Part shown: in pieces, positions 1 to 8,513 of the stretch | Layout of the letters: the number at the start of each line of letters is the position of its first letter | Position numbering within the stretch: position 1 is the stretch's first letter | Source of the DNA: Mycolicibacterium neworleansense | GTDB lineage: Bacteria; Actinomycetota; Actinomycetes; Mycobacteriales; Mycobacteriaceae | Assembly (NCBI RefSeq): GCF_001245615.1 | Contig: NZ_CWKH01000001.1 | Coordinates: 992,001 to 1,056,000 of the forward strand | DNA length: 64,000 nucleotides | Reading direction: 5' to 3' | Notes under the pieces: generated by a model | The model's database searches: none | Told to the model about the DNA's origin: nothing | Seen by the model: only the letters and a program-made list of their open reading frames with translations | Made by a program: the position numbers and the translations under genes

Positions 1-1190
1 ACCCGTCGGGCACCGTTGTACTGATTGGACATGGTGTAGCAGTACGCCCCGGTGACCGGGACCGCGAGCAGATCGCCGACCTTCGGCTCCCGCAGGGCCA
101 CGGCGTCGACCAGCTGATCGCCGGACTCACAGTGCCTCCCGACGACGCTGACCGTCTCGCCGCCGCCCACCCGGTCGGCGATGGTGGCCTCGAAGCGCTG
201 CCCAGTCAGTGACACCTCGAGGTTGTCACCCATCCCGCCATCCACCGCCACGTGGGTGATCACCCCGCGCTTGACGGTGGTCACGCGGTACAGCGTGCAG
301 GCGTTGGTCGCCACCATGCTGCGACCGGGCTCGACGATGATCCGGCTCTCCGATGGCAGCAGCGCGCGGGCCTGGGCCACCATCGCCTCGGCGTAGTCGT
401 CCAGGCCGGGCGGATGCTCGTCGTAGGTGTAGCGCGCCCCGAGCCCGCCACCGAGGTCGTAGACCTCGAACGTGCCGAGCGCCGCGATCGGTGCCACCGC
501 CGCGGCCAACTGTTCGACATTGAGCAACTGCGATCCGACGTGGGTGTGCACCCCGTCCAGGCGCAGCCGCGGGCTGGCTTCGATGCGGGCGATCGCGGCC
601 CGTGCGTCCTCGGGCATCAGGCCGAACTTTGCGCCCGCATGGCCGGTGGCCTGCGAGGCATGGGTGGCGGCCGCGACGCCCGGGATCACCCGGACCAGAC
701 ACGGTTGGCGGCGCCCGGCGGGCACGATGCGCTCGAGCCGGTCGATGTCGTCGAAATTGTCGACGACCACCAGGCCCACGCCATGCCCGACGGCCAGCGT
801 GAGCTCCTCGTCGGTCTTGGCGTTGCCATGCAGCACCAGCCGGCCCGGGTCAGCGCCGGCCTTGATCGCCGACAGGATTTCGCCTCCGCCAGCGACATCG
901 AGGTGTAGTCCCTCCTGCGCCATGACGCGTTGAACGGCGGTGCACGGGAAGGCCTTCGAGGCGAATGCCACATCGCTGCGCGGCCAGCGGCCACGGAACG
1001 CGGAGAGGTAGTCGCGGGCCCGCTGCCGCAGCGCGCCCTCGTCCACCACGATCGCCGGTGTGCCGAACTCCTCGGCGATGGCGTCCAGCCGGCAACCGCC
1101 GACGATCAAGGTGCCATCGGCGTCCTGCTGCGTTCCGGGCGGGAAGAGCCGGACCAGATCCTCGGTGGCGGTGTCGCGGTGGATCGTCAC
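1..1190 (-). CDS. Diaminopimelate decarboxylase-like protein (fold-type III PLP enzyme), C-terminus cut by window start
   Basis: Read leftwards from GTG 1190, one open frame runs off the window edge. It has the LysA/alanine-racemase-fold hallmarks in order: the PLP lysine in AFASKAF (about residue 79), HTHVGSQ, the glycine-rich phosphate loop DLGGGLG, EPGRSMVA, CESGDQL and, near the edge, GAYCYTMSNQYNGAR. The last two are typical of meso-diaminopimelate decarboxylase, which makes lysine. Only the last tens of residues should be missing. Mycobacteria normally carry the housekeeping lysA beside thrA/argS. This copy lies alone beside a divergent TetR gene, so it is probably a paralogue, and a related substrate such as ornithine cannot be excluded. 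The start is a choice: no strong ribosome-binding site precedes it. Confidence 0.85.
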   Translation of the reverse strand, partial: MTIHRDTATEDLVRLFPPGTQQDADGTLIVGGCRLDAIAEEFGTPAIVVDEGALRQRARDYLSAFRGRWPRSDVAFASKAFPCTAVQRVMAQEGLHLDVAGGGEILSAIKAGADPGRLVLHGNAKTDEELTLAVGHGVGLVVVDNFDDIDRLERIVPAGRRQPCLVRVIPGVAAATHASQATGHAGAKFGLMPEDARAAIARIEASPRLRLDGVHTHVGSQLLNVEQLAAAVAPIAALGTFEVYDLGGGLGARYTYDEHPPGLDDYAEAMVAQARALLPSESRIIVEPGRSMVATNACTLYRVTTVKRGVITHVAVDGGMGDNLEVSLTGQRFEATIADRVGGGETVSVVGRHCESGDQLVDAVALREPKVGDLLAVPVTGAYCYTMSNQYNGARR

Positions 1191-1236
1191 CGGTTCAGCG
1201 TGCCACTGGCGAGAGGAGTACGAGCCTGGTTACTCT

Positions 1237-1258
1237 GTCTGTAACGATCCTTACAGAC
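1237..1258. promoter_or_regulatory. 22-bp palindromic operator between the decarboxylase and TetR genes
   Basis: GTCTGTAA and TTACAGAC form perfect 8-bp arms around a 6-bp centre (CGATCC). The site lies in the 78-bp divergent gap, 10 bp before the tetR ATG. Size, symmetry and position are those of a TetR-family autoregulatory operator. Control of the divergent decarboxylase is inference. Confidence 0.75.
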
Positions 1259-1268
1259 GGGATTTCGC

Positions 1269-1880
1269 ATGACGACCCCAGCCACGAAACGACAACAACA
1301 GGGCGCGGACTCGCGGGAGCAGATCCTCGATGCCACCGAGCGGCTGATGGCCACCCGCGGCTACGCCGCGACGTCGATCAGCGAGATCCGCAACGCCTGT
1401 GGACTGCCGGCCAGCTCCATCTACTGGCATTTCGGATCCAAGGACGGTGTCCTGGCCGCGGTGATGGCGCGCGGGGCCGAACGCTTCTTCGCGGCGATAC
1501 CGAGCGACGGCAGTATCGACGAACAACTGGGCGTCCTGGCCGAACTGCAGGCACAACACCCCGAGTTCCTGCGGATCCTCTACCTGCTGTCCCTGGAGCG
1601 CAGCGACGATCCGACGGTCACACAGGTGGTGCGCCAGGTGCGCGACACCGCGCTCACCCGGTTCTCCGGTGCCGTCCGGCAGCTGCTGCCCACCGGCCTC
1701 CCTCCACGCCGCGCCGATCGGATGGTCGCCGAACTCACCGCATTCGCCGTCGCGCAATCCGACGGCGTGTTCTTCGCCAACCACCTCGAGCCCGACGACA
1801 CCGACGTGGCGCGCATGTACCGAAGGCTGTGGCAAGCCGTCACCGCCCTGGTCCCGATACTCCTGGAGGAGGAGCAGTGA
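1269..1880 (+). CDS. TetR-family transcriptional repressor
   Basis: A 203-residue protein of normal TetR length. The N-terminal helix-turn-helix covers about residues 15-62, with REQILDATERLMATRGY leading to a recognition region around SSIYWHFGSKDGVL. The C-terminal ligand domain is divergent, so the effector cannot be named. The ATG lies 10 bp after a 22-bp palindrome, suggesting autoregulation. Its stop overlaps the GTG start of the following dehydrogenase (GTGA), so the two are translationally coupled and the dehydrogenase is a likely target. Confidence 0.9.
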   Translation: MTTPATKRQQQGADSREQILDATERLMATRGYAATSISEIRNACGLPASSIYWHFGSKDGVLAAVMARGAERFFAAIPSDGSIDEQLGVLAELQAQHPEFLRILYLLSLERSDDPTVTQVVRQVRDTALTRFSGAVRQLLPTGLPPRRADRMVAELTAFAVAQSDGVFFANHLEPDDTDVARMYRRLWQAVTALVPILLEEEQ

Positions 1881-2785
1881 CCGACAAGACCGCGATCATC
1901 ACGGGCGCCAACACCGGGCTGGGATTCGAAACCGCACGGGCACTCCTGGCGTCCGATCCCGCGTGGCATGTGGTGCTGGCCGTACGCGATGCCGCACGTG
2001 GAGACGACGCCGTGGCGCGCCTCGGCCACCCCGGACGCGTCACGGTCAGTGCCCTGGACCTGGCGTCGCTGGCCTCGGTGCGCGACTTCGCCGACCGGCT
2101 GCCGACGCTGGATGTACCGCCGGTGAAAGCCGTGGTGTGCAACGCCGGGTTGCAGTTGGTCGCCGGTTCTCAGACGACGGCCGACGGCTACGAAATGACG
2201 TTCGGCGTCAACCATCTCGGGCATTTCGCCCTGGTGCGGCAGCTGCGCGAACACCTGACCACGCCGGCGCGCATCGTCGTGGTCAGCAGCGGCACCCACG
2301 ATCCCGACAAGTTCACCGGGATGCCTGCGCCGCGCTACACCTCGGCCGAGGCACTGCTGCGCCCCCCGCCGGGCGGTCTGACCGGCGAGGAGGGCCGTCG
2401 TCGCTACACGACTTCCAAGCTGTGCAACGTGCTGTTCTGCCATGAACTGGACCGGCGGCTGGAACAGGGTGCTCGCGGGGTCACCGTCAATGCGTTCGAC
2501 CCGGGCCTGATGCCCGGTTCGGGGCTCGCCCGGGACTACTCACGCGCTCAACGATTGGCGTGGCGCCTGCTGATGCCGGCCCTGCGGCTGTTGCCGAACG
2601 TGAACAGCACGCAGCGCTCGGGAGCCCATCTCGCCAAGCTGGTCACCGATCCGGCCCTCGACGGCGTCACCGGGGCGTACTTCGAAGGGCGCCGCCAGAT
2701 CCGGTCCTCCCACGATTCGTACGACATGGCCAAGGCTGCCGACCTGTGGCAGGTCAGCGAACGGCTGGTGTCGGCGGTCCGTTAG
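1877..2785 (+). CDS. Short-chain dehydrogenase/reductase, protochlorophyllide-reductase-like group
   Basis: A 302-residue NAD(P)-dependent oxidoreductase. It has the cofactor motif TGANTGLG near the N-terminus, CNAG in the central strand, catalytic serine in VVVSSGTHD and the YxxxK pair in YTTSK. The insertion between the serine and tyrosine segments (DPDKFTGMPAPRY) recalls the light-dependent protochlorophyllide reductase and retinol dehydrogenase-like group. No photosynthesis is implied; mycobacteria carry many such enzymes of unknown substrate. I chose GTG 1877 because it overlaps the tetR stop and begins directly with the Rossmann strand; the longer upstream open frame lies over tetR and is an artefact. 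Confidence 0.88.
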   Translation: MTDKTAIITGANTGLGFETARALLASDPAWHVVLAVRDAARGDDAVARLGHPGRVTVSALDLASLASVRDFADRLPTLDVPPVKAVVCNAGLQLVAGSQTTADGYEMTFGVNHLGHFALVRQLREHLTTPARIVVVSSGTHDPDKFTGMPAPRYTSAEALLRPPPGGLTGEEGRRRYTTSKLCNVLFCHELDRRLEQGARGVTVNAFDPGLMPGSGLARDYSRAQRLAWRLLMPALRLLPNVNSTQRSGAHLAKLVTDPALDGVTGAYFEGRRQIRSSHDSYDMAKAADLWQVSERLVSAVR

Positions 2786-2814
2786 TCCGCCAGGCGCGCA
2801 GTAGTGTCGGCTCA

Positions 2815-3558
2815 GTGGTATCCGGACCGGCCTCACCCGCGCGCGACACCGTCGCGTTGCGCCGGGCCCGCATCGCGGTCGGGGCGCTGTTCCTGACCAA
2901 CGGCGCGATCTTCGCCAATCTGCTGCCGCGCTATCCCGAGATCAAAACCGACCTGCACCTGAGCAATGCGATGTACGGAGCTGCCGTGGCCTCGTTCTCC
3001 GGCGGGGCGCTGGTTGCGGGATTGACCGCGGCCACATTGATCCGACGGTTCCGCAGCGCGCGCGTCGCGGTGATCGGGACGGTCGCCCTGGCCTCGTTCG
3101 TCATCGTGGCCGGTGTCGCGGGCACACCCTTGTTGCTCGCCGCGGCCCTGTTTCTGGCCGGGTCCTGCGACGCGGTGGTCGACGTCGCACAGAACGCACA
3201 CGGGCTGCGGCTGCAGCGCGCACTCGGCCGCTCGATCATCAACTCGTTGCACGCGGTGTGGGCCGCGGGCGCGATCCTCGGCGGACTCACCGGTGCCGCC
3301 GCGATCGCGCTGGGCATCCCGCGCGGACTCCACCTCTCGGTGGTCGGAGTGGCATTGAGTGTGGTGGCGCTGGGCGCCTACCGCTACCTACTGCCCGGCC
3401 CTGACCATGACGACCACCCGGCAGCACGCGCAGCGGCGGGGACCCGGGCCGGACCGCGGGTGGTGGCCCTCGTGCTGGCCGGGGTGCTGCCGCGGCGGCC
3501 GGTCCCCGATTCAGTGCGCCGGTGTGACGCCGGCGAGCTCGATCGTGAACACACCTGA
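2815..3558 (+). pseudogene. MFS transporter, truncated after the first six-helix half
   Basis: Starting at GTG 2815, the 247 residues contain about six hydrophobic helices like the N-terminal half of a 12-helix major facilitator (for example GALFLTNGAIFANLLPRYPE and AVVDVAQNAHGLRLQR). After about residue 220 the sequence becomes non-transporter-like (VLPRRPVPDSVRRC) and ends inside the 3' end of the convergent SMR gene, overlapping it by 48 bp. Intact members of this group are about 400 residues. The C-terminal half therefore appears deleted near 3480-3510. Either this is a decayed gene or an assembly deletion; a functional half-transporter is unlikely. Confidence 0.7.
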
Positions 3559-3843
3559 CACGATCAACGCGATGCCGAGCAGCATCACCGGGGTCAGCGG
3601 CTCCTTGAACAGAAACCTCGCGATCACGGCGACCAGGGCGACGCCGCACGCGGTCCAGATGCCGTAGGCGATTCCGACCGGCACCCCCAACGACAGGGCC
3701 AGCCACAGCAGGTAGAACGACATCACATAACCCGCGACCACCGGTACCACCCACACCTTGCGGCGGAAACCGTCCGATGCCCGCAGGGCGAGCGTGGCGA
3801 GCACCTCGACCAGGATCGCCCCGGCCAGCGCCAGCCACATCAT
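3511..3843 (-). CDS. SMR-family (EmrE/EbrAB-like) multidrug efflux subunit
   Basis: 110 residues and four transmembrane helices, the standard small multidrug resistance size. The essential membrane glutamate is present at residue 13 (GAILVEVLAT), and GIAYGIWTACG matches the conserved helix-3 tryptophan region. SMR proteins work as dimers exchanging protons for cationic compounds or guanidinium. It is second in a two-gene operon, its start overlapping the stop of the upstream SMR gene by 4 bp (3840-3843). Such pairs usually form heterodimers, as in EbrAB or YkkCD. Substrate unknown. Confidence 0.9.
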   Translation of the reverse strand: MMWLALAGAILVEVLATLALRASDGFRRKVWVVPVVAGYVMSFYLLWLALSLGVPVGIAYGIWTACGVALVAVIARFLFKEPLTPVMLLGIALIVSGVFTIELAGVTPAH

Positions 3844-4175
3844 GATTCGGCCCTACGCGGGTGGGACCCGAGCTCGACCAGCAGCACACCCGCGATGATC
3901 AAACCGATGCCGGCCACGATCGGCCAGGTGAACGGGTCACCGAACAACACCGCGGCCAGCACCGCCGTCGCCGCCGTACCCAGCGCACCCCAGATGCCGT
4001 AGGCCACGCCGACCGGCATCCCTGCGCGCAGCACCAGGGTCAACAACGCGAAAGCGGCCAGGTAGCCGGACACCACCAGCACGAGCCAGCCCGCATGGTC
4101 CTGGGACGCGCGAAGCGACAGTGTCGCGGTGACTTCGGTGGCGACGGCCGCAATCAACAACGCCCACGTCCGCAC
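3840..4175 (-). CDS. SMR-family (EmrE/EbrAB-like) multidrug efflux subunit, partner
   Basis: 111 residues with four predicted helices. The conserved glutamate is at residue 14 (AAVATEVTATLSLR) and the helix-3 motif is GVAYGIWGALG. First gene of a translationally coupled SMR pair; the two proteins are clearly paralogous but differ in their tails (here charged, SHPRRAES), which fits opposite membrane topologies in a heterodimer. It is divergent from the esterase gene across a 77-bp gap that must hold both promoters. Confidence 0.9.
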   Translation of the reverse strand: MRTWALLIAAVATEVTATLSLRASQDHAGWLVLVVSGYLAAFALLTLVLRAGMPVGVAYGIWGALGTAATAVLAAVLFGDPFTWPIVAGIGLIIAGVLLVELGSHPRRAES

Positions 4176-4252
4176 CCGACAAACCTATCCGAGCGCCGTG
4201 CGGCGGGTGAGTACCGTGGGGGAGTTCGCCCCGCATCCCCCGAGGAGCCCGC

Positions 4253-5833
4253 ATGACCGACCCGACACCCGCCCCGGCCAGGGGCGGGCCGGTCGTCGAC
4301 ACCGCGTACGGCCCGGTCCGTGGAACCGACGACGGGGCCGTCAAACAGTGGCTGGGAATCCGCTACGCCGCCGCGCCGGTCGGGGAATTGCGGTGGAGGT
4401 CACCGCAACCGCCTGTGCACCGGCAGGAGATCGCCGACGCGACCGGAGCCGGACCGGTGTGCCCGCAGATCACCGATCCCCGGCTACCGCTCGATCTCGG
4501 CGGCCGCCAAGGAGAGGACAGCCTGGTCCTCAACGTCTGGGCGCCGAGTGGAACCGAAGCGGGCGACGCCAAACCGGTCATGGTGTGGGTGCACGGCGGC
4601 GCCTATGTCCTGGGCTCGGGAAGCCAGCCGCTCTACGACGGGGCAGTCCTGGCCGCCGACGGTGATGTCCTGGTGGTCACCATCAACTACCGGCTCGGCC
4701 CGTTCGGCTTCCTGGACCTGTCCGAGTTCAACGGGCGCCCCGGCGCGAAGGGACTGCGATTCGACACCAACCTGGGGCTGCGCGACGTGCTGGCGGCATT
4801 GCACTGGGTACGCGACAACATCGCCGGATTCGGCGGCGACCCGCAGCGGGTGACCCTGTTCGGCGAGTCGGCCGGCGGCGGGATCGTCACCACCCTGCTG
4901 GCCAGCCCGGCCGCCGAGGGGTTGTTCAGCGCGGCGATCGCGCAGAGCTCCCCGGCGACATCGGTCTACGACGCCGAACGGTCCCGGGGCGTGGCCGCCC
5001 AGTTCCTCGAGCGCCTGGGCGTCGAACGCGACGACATCGGGCGCCTCTCCGCTGCGCCGGTGCCCAGCATCCTGGCGGCGGCCAAGGGGGTGTTCGACGC
5101 GGTTCCGAGCCAGAGCCCGGGCCTGCTGGCCTTTGCGCCGATCGTCGACGGCGATGTGGTCCCGGACTATCCGGTGGCCGCAGCGCGGGACGGGCGCACC
5201 CATCCGGTGCCGCTGATCATCGGGACCAACGAACACGAGGCCACGGTGTTTCGCTGGATGAAGTCACCGCTGATGCCGATCACCCCTGGCGCGCTGCGGT
5301 CCATGTTCGCCGCGATCGTGGCCGAGCAGCCTGGTCTGCAACTGCCGACCGAGGCCCAGATCACCTCGGCCTACGCGGGTCTGCGGCCCAAGGCGATCGG
5401 GTTGGGCATGGCGCGCGACATCGGATTCCGCATGCCGACACTGTGGTTCGCCGAGGGGCACAGCGCCGTCGCCCCGGTGCACCTGTACCGCTTCGACTTC
5501 ACCACCCCGATGCTGCGGCTGCTGCGGCTCGGCGCCGCCCACGCCACTGAGCTGCCGTACGTATGGGGCAATCTCGTTGCGGGGCCGAAAGATCCGACCT
5601 TCAAGCTCGGTGGGCTCAAGCACGGGCGCGCGGTGTCGGAGCGGGTGCGCCGCCGGTGGGCCAACTTCGCCACCACCGGTCAACCCTCGGGTGCGCTCGG
5701 AGAGCCGGTGTGGCGGCCGTACCGTCGCGAAGACCGGGCCACCCTGGTGATCGACAAACAGGACAAGACCGTCGCCGACCTGGACCGCGATCTGCACGCG
5801 GCCTGGGGAAGCCAGATCCTCAACTTCCGCTGA
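4253..5833 (+). CDS. Type B carboxylesterase (alpha/beta hydrolase)
   Basis: 526 residues, normal for the carboxylesterase/para-nitrobenzyl esterase family. Visible elements are GIRYAAAPVGELRW near the N-terminus, the oxyanion hole HGGAYV, the nucleophile elbow GESAGGG, a catalytic-acid region near GTNEHEA, and a histidine region at HATELPYVWG. No signal peptide is seen, so it is probably cytosolic. It hydrolyses carboxylic esters; the natural substrate is not evident. The ATG has GAGGAG a few bases upstream. It runs 14 bp ahead of the membrane desaturase gene, suggesting one transcript and perhaps a lipid ester substrate. Confidence 0.92.
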   Translation: MTDPTPAPARGGPVVDTAYGPVRGTDDGAVKQWLGIRYAAAPVGELRWRSPQPPVHRQEIADATGAGPVCPQITDPRLPLDLGGRQGEDSLVLNVWAPSGTEAGDAKPVMVWVHGGAYVLGSGSQPLYDGAVLAADGDVLVVTINYRLGPFGFLDLSEFNGRPGAKGLRFDTNLGLRDVLAALHWVRDNIAGFGGDPQRVTLFGESAGGGIVTTLLASPAAEGLFSAAIAQSSPATSVYDAERSRGVAAQFLERLGVERDDIGRLSAAPVPSILAAAKGVFDAVPSQSPGLLAFAPIVDGDVVPDYPVAAARDGRTHPVPLIIGTNEHEATVFRWMKSPLMPITPGALRSMFAAIVAEQPGLQLPTEAQITSAYAGLRPKAIGLGMARDIGFRMPTLWFAEGHSAVAPVHLYRFDFTTPMLRLLRLGAAHATELPYVWGNLVAGPKDPTFKLGGLKHGRAVSERVRRRWANFATTGQPSGALGEPVWRPYRREDRATLVIDKQDKTVADLDRDLHAAWGSQILNFR

Positions 5834-5847
5834 CCCGGAGAAGTGAC

Positions 5848-6759
5848 ATGGACATGATCAGGTCCGTTCTGGACTTCCTGCCGCCGCCTATGCGGGACCC
5901 GGTGTTCTTCGCGATCCCGTTCTTCCTGGTGCTGTTGACCGTTGAATGGGTTGCTGCCAGGCGCCTGGAGCACGTCGAATCCCAACGGGCGCCCGCGGGC
6001 GCATTCAACACGCGCGATGCCTGGGCGAGTATCTCGATGGGGTTGGTGTCGATCCTCACCACCGCAGGCTGGAAGCTTCTGGCGCTGTTCGGTTACGCCG
6101 CCATCTACGCGTACCTGGCGCCGTGGCATCTGCCCGGAAATCGCTGGTACACCTGGGTGATCGCGATCGTCGGGGTGGATCTGCTGTTCTACGCCTACCA
6201 CCGGGTGGCGCACCGGGTGCGGTTGATCTGGGCGACGCATCAGGCCCATCACTCCAGCGAGTACTACAACTTCGCCACCGCGCTGCGGCAGAAATGGAAC
6301 AACAGCGGCGAGATCCTGGCCTGGATTCCGTTGCCGCTGCTCGGCGTCCCGCCATGGCTGGTGTTCGCCAGCTTCTCGCTGAACCTGGTCTATCAATTCT
6401 GGGTGCACACCGAACGTGTTGGAAAACTTTGGCGGCCAATCGAATTCATCTTCAACACACCGTCGCATCACCGTGTGCACCACGGGCGCGACCAGCTGTA
6501 CCTCGACCGCAACTACGGCGGCATCCTGATCATCTGGGACCGGCTGTTCGGCACGTTCCAGCCCGAGGTGTTCCGGCCGCACTACGGGCTGACCAAGCCG
6601 GTGAACACGTTCAACATCTGGAAGTTGCAGACCCACGAATATGTGGCGATCGCTCGCGACGTGCGACGGGCCGCCCGGCTGCGTGACCGGCTTGGCTACA
6701 TCTTCGGCCCGCCGGGTTGGCAACCCGCGGCGGTTCCCGAATCGCAACCGGTCGGCTAG
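5848..6759 (+). CDS. Membrane fatty acid hydroxylase/sterol desaturase family protein (Rv1814 Erg3-like)
   Basis: 303 residues with several hydrophobic helices and the di-iron histidine boxes of the family: HRVAH, HQAHH and HRVHH (about residues 115-215). These integral membrane oxygenases hydroxylate or desaturate lipids. Its length and place match M. tuberculosis Rv1814, annotated as a sterol C-5 desaturase, though mycobacteria make no sterols de novo, so the true lipid substrate is open. I chose ATG 5848, which follows GGAGAAGTGAC; the longer open frame upstream lies over the esterase gene. Confidence 0.85.
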   Translation: MDMIRSVLDFLPPPMRDPVFFAIPFFLVLLTVEWVAARRLEHVESQRAPAGAFNTRDAWASISMGLVSILTTAGWKLLALFGYAAIYAYLAPWHLPGNRWYTWVIAIVGVDLLFYAYHRVAHRVRLIWATHQAHHSSEYYNFATALRQKWNNSGEILAWIPLPLLGVPPWLVFASFSLNLVYQFWVHTERVGKLWRPIEFIFNTPSHHRVHHGRDQLYLDRNYGGILIIWDRLFGTFQPEVFRPHYGLTKPVNTFNIWKLQTHEYVAIARDVRRAARLRDRLGYIFGPPGWQPAAVPESQPVG

Positions 6760-6982
6760 CCGCTTTTGCCCGAGGGGCGACAATTATTGGCCGCCATGGG
6801 AATTGACGCGCCTCACTATTCGAACCGGGCCGATTTGCGACACGCCGAATCCCGGTGTTTCCCAGTGTTTGCGTGACGTTTGAATTCGGGCCGAGCCGAA
6901 TAGCACCAAAGCAAACGCCGAATCAGTAAGGTCGTCTGAACCGGGTGCACAACCCGGATCATGGTTCAGAAAGGGGCAATGC

Positions 6983-7408
6983 GTGGGAGACACACTGACC
7001 GAAGGACAGAAGCTGGAGAAGGGCGGGTCGCTCACCTCCAACAACGGCGCGTACACGCTGACGTTGCAGGATGACGGCAACCTCGTGTTGGAGGCACGCG
7101 GCCAAGCGGTCTGGTCGACTTCCACCAACGGCCAGGACGTCGTGCGGGCGGAGGTGCAGACCGACGGCAACTTCGTCCTGTACACGTCCGAGAAGCCGGT
7201 GTGGCACACCGACACCAAGGGCAAGAAGGACGTCAAGCTCGTTCTCCAGGACGACCGCAACCTGGTGCTCTACGCCGCGGACGGGCCCGCGTGGTCCTCC
7301 AAGACCGAGACCTCCGAGCCGCCGCCACCGGCACCCGAGGCTGCCGCGCCCGAGCCCGAGGTGGCGCCGGCCGCTGTGGAAGAGCCCGCCCCCCCCGCCG
7401 GCACCTGA
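6983..7408 (+). CDS. B-type (bulb/monocot mannose-binding) lectin domain protein, frameshifted before its LysM domain
   Basis: The 141-residue frame from GTG 6983 carries three beta-prism repeats with the QxDxNxVxY sugar-binding signature: QDDGNLVLE, QTDGNFVLY and QDDRNLVLY (the first has E for Y). A proline/alanine linker follows, then a stop. A LysM domain continues in the +1-shifted frame immediately after an 8-C run at 7389-7396, so the ancestral product was lectin-linker-LysM, as in the M. smegmatis lectin MSL. No signal peptide is visible. The lectin part could still fold alone. See the linked LysM feature and finding. Confidence 0.85.
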   Translation: MGDTLTEGQKLEKGGSLTSNNGAYTLTLQDDGNLVLEARGQAVWSTSTNGQDVVRAEVQTDGNFVLYTSEKPVWHTDTKGKKDVKLVLQDDRNLVLYAADGPAWSSKTETSEPPPPAPEAAAPEPEVAPAAVEEPAPPAGT

Positions 7409-7562
7409 GCCGCGGACCTACACCGTGGTCTCCGGTGACACCCTGTGGGCGATCGCCGAGCGGTTCTACGGCGACGGCAACAAGTACCAGCAGATCGCCG
7501 ATGCCAGCGGCATCGCCAATCCTGACCTGATTCACCCTGGCCAGGTCTTGACGATTCCCTGA
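7395..7562 (+). pseudogene. LysM domain, out-of-frame C-terminus of the lectin gene
   Basis: This frame continues the proline-rich linker (PPAPEPR) into one LysM domain, with YTVVSGDTLWAIAERFYG and a C-terminal HPGQVLTIP, ending at TGA 7560-7562. LysM modules bind peptidoglycan or chitin-like glycans. It has no start codon of its own and can be made only by a frameshift at the 8-C run or from a version with seven Cs. It joins the lectin cleanly if one C is removed. Confidence 0.8.
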
Positions 7563-7576
7563 CCTGATCAGATGTA

Positions 7577-7613
7577 CGGCCCGGACCGCCATGGTCCGGG
7601 CCGTCGTCGTTTT
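7577..7613 (+). terminator. Rho-independent terminator after the lectin/LysM gene
   Basis: CGGCCCGGACC and GGTCCGGGCCG form an 11-bp perfect stem with a 5-nt loop, followed by TCGTCGTTTT, 14 bp after the LysM stop. Confidence 0.85.
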
Positions 7614-7716
7614 CTGGCATCGATCTGGGTACTCCCGGTAACGAAGTAGCCGTGTGATCGATATTGATGTCAGTAGAGTGACGTTTAACACGTCCGTGTA
7701 ACGAGGGAGGCCGGCC

Positions 7717-8415
7717 GTGCAGAGGTGGCTTGGTGGGGTGATGCGGACGCTGGCCGGGGTTCCCGTGGTCGGGCTGTTGGTGTGTCAGGCACCGGTGGCC
7801 GCCGCGGCGGGTTCGCTGGTGTATCCCGGCATGGAGATCCGGCAGGGCACCAACCTGTGCACGCTGGGCTTCGTGGACACGGTGAGCCGGGTGGCGTTCA
7901 CCGCCGGGCATTGTCGCGGTGCCGGGCCGGTCGGCGACCGGGACGGCAATTTCATCGGGCACCTGGGGTCTTTCCGGGACAACACTCCCGACGGTGCCAC
8001 CGTCGACACCAACCACATGATCTCCGATTGGGAGACCATCCAATTGGCCGGCGACGTCGTGGTGAACAACATCCTGCCGGGCGGGCGGATGCTGGTGGAC
8101 GACCCCGCGGTGTTGCCGACACCGGGCGCGCCCGTCTGCCACTTCGGTGTGGTCACCGGCGAGAGCTGCGGCACGATCGAGGCGGTCAACAACGGCTGGT
8201 TCACCATGGCCAACGGTGTGGTCAGCCAGAAGGGCGATTCCGGTGGCCCGGTCTACGTGATCACGCCCGACGGACGCGCTGCCATCGTCGGAATGTTCAA
8301 CAGCACATGGGGTAACTTTCCGGCCGCCGTATCCTGGCAGAACACCAGTGGGCAGGCCCGCGGTGCTGCCGGCCCGTTCGCCGGCGAGGTGTCCAATCTG
8401 GTAGGGCAGCCCTGA
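7717..8415 (+). CDS. Secreted trypsin-like serine protease (Rv1815-like)
   Basis: 232 residues. A signal peptide is expected at about 1-27 (hydrophobic core then APVAAAAG). The chymotrypsin-fold residues are visible: histidine in FTAGHC, the aspartate probably in SDWETIQL, and nucleophilic serine in KGDSGGPV. Paired cysteines around the histidine and in [12 protein letters not shown] suggest disulfides, fitting export. The GTG start follows GAGGGAGG. It sits where M. tuberculosis has Rv1815, of similar length. Substrate unknown. Confidence 0.88.
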   Translation: MQRWLGGVMRTLAGVPVVGLLVCQAPVAAAAGSLVYPGMEIRQGTNLCTLGFVDTVSRVAFTAGHCRGAGPVGDRDGNFIGHLGSFRDNTPDGATVDTNHMISDWETIQLAGDVVVNNILPGGRMLVDDPAVLPTPGAPVCHFGVVTGESCGTIEAVNNGWFTMANGVVSQKGDSGGPVYVITPDGRAAIVGMFNSTWGNFPAAVSWQNTSGQARGAAGPFAGEVSNLVGQP

Positions 8416-8471
8416 CCGATCTGAACCGGACGCCCGAGGACAGGTACCACGGCATCGGTGAATCGCAGAAC

Positions 8472-8485
8472 TAGAACACGTTCTA
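8472..8485. promoter_or_regulatory. KstR-type operator upstream of the VOC/flavoprotein operon
   Basis: TAGAACACGTTCTA fits the published KstR consensus TnnAACnnGTTnnA at every defined position and extends to CTAGAA-CACG-TTCTAG (8471-8486). It ends 28 bp before the first ATG, a repressor position. KstR is the TetR-type repressor of mycobacterial cholesterol catabolism. Assignment is by consensus match only. Confidence 0.75.
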
Positions 8486-8513
8486 GCTTTCCCGTCTGGC
8501 GGGCGATATTCTC

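Noticed and set aside
965-1876. Long plus-strand frame extending the SDR gene upstream over tetR and the decarboxylase gene
   Set aside because: It overlaps two well-supported genes, lacks family similarity, and the SDR begins naturally at GTG 1877 overlapping the tetR stop.
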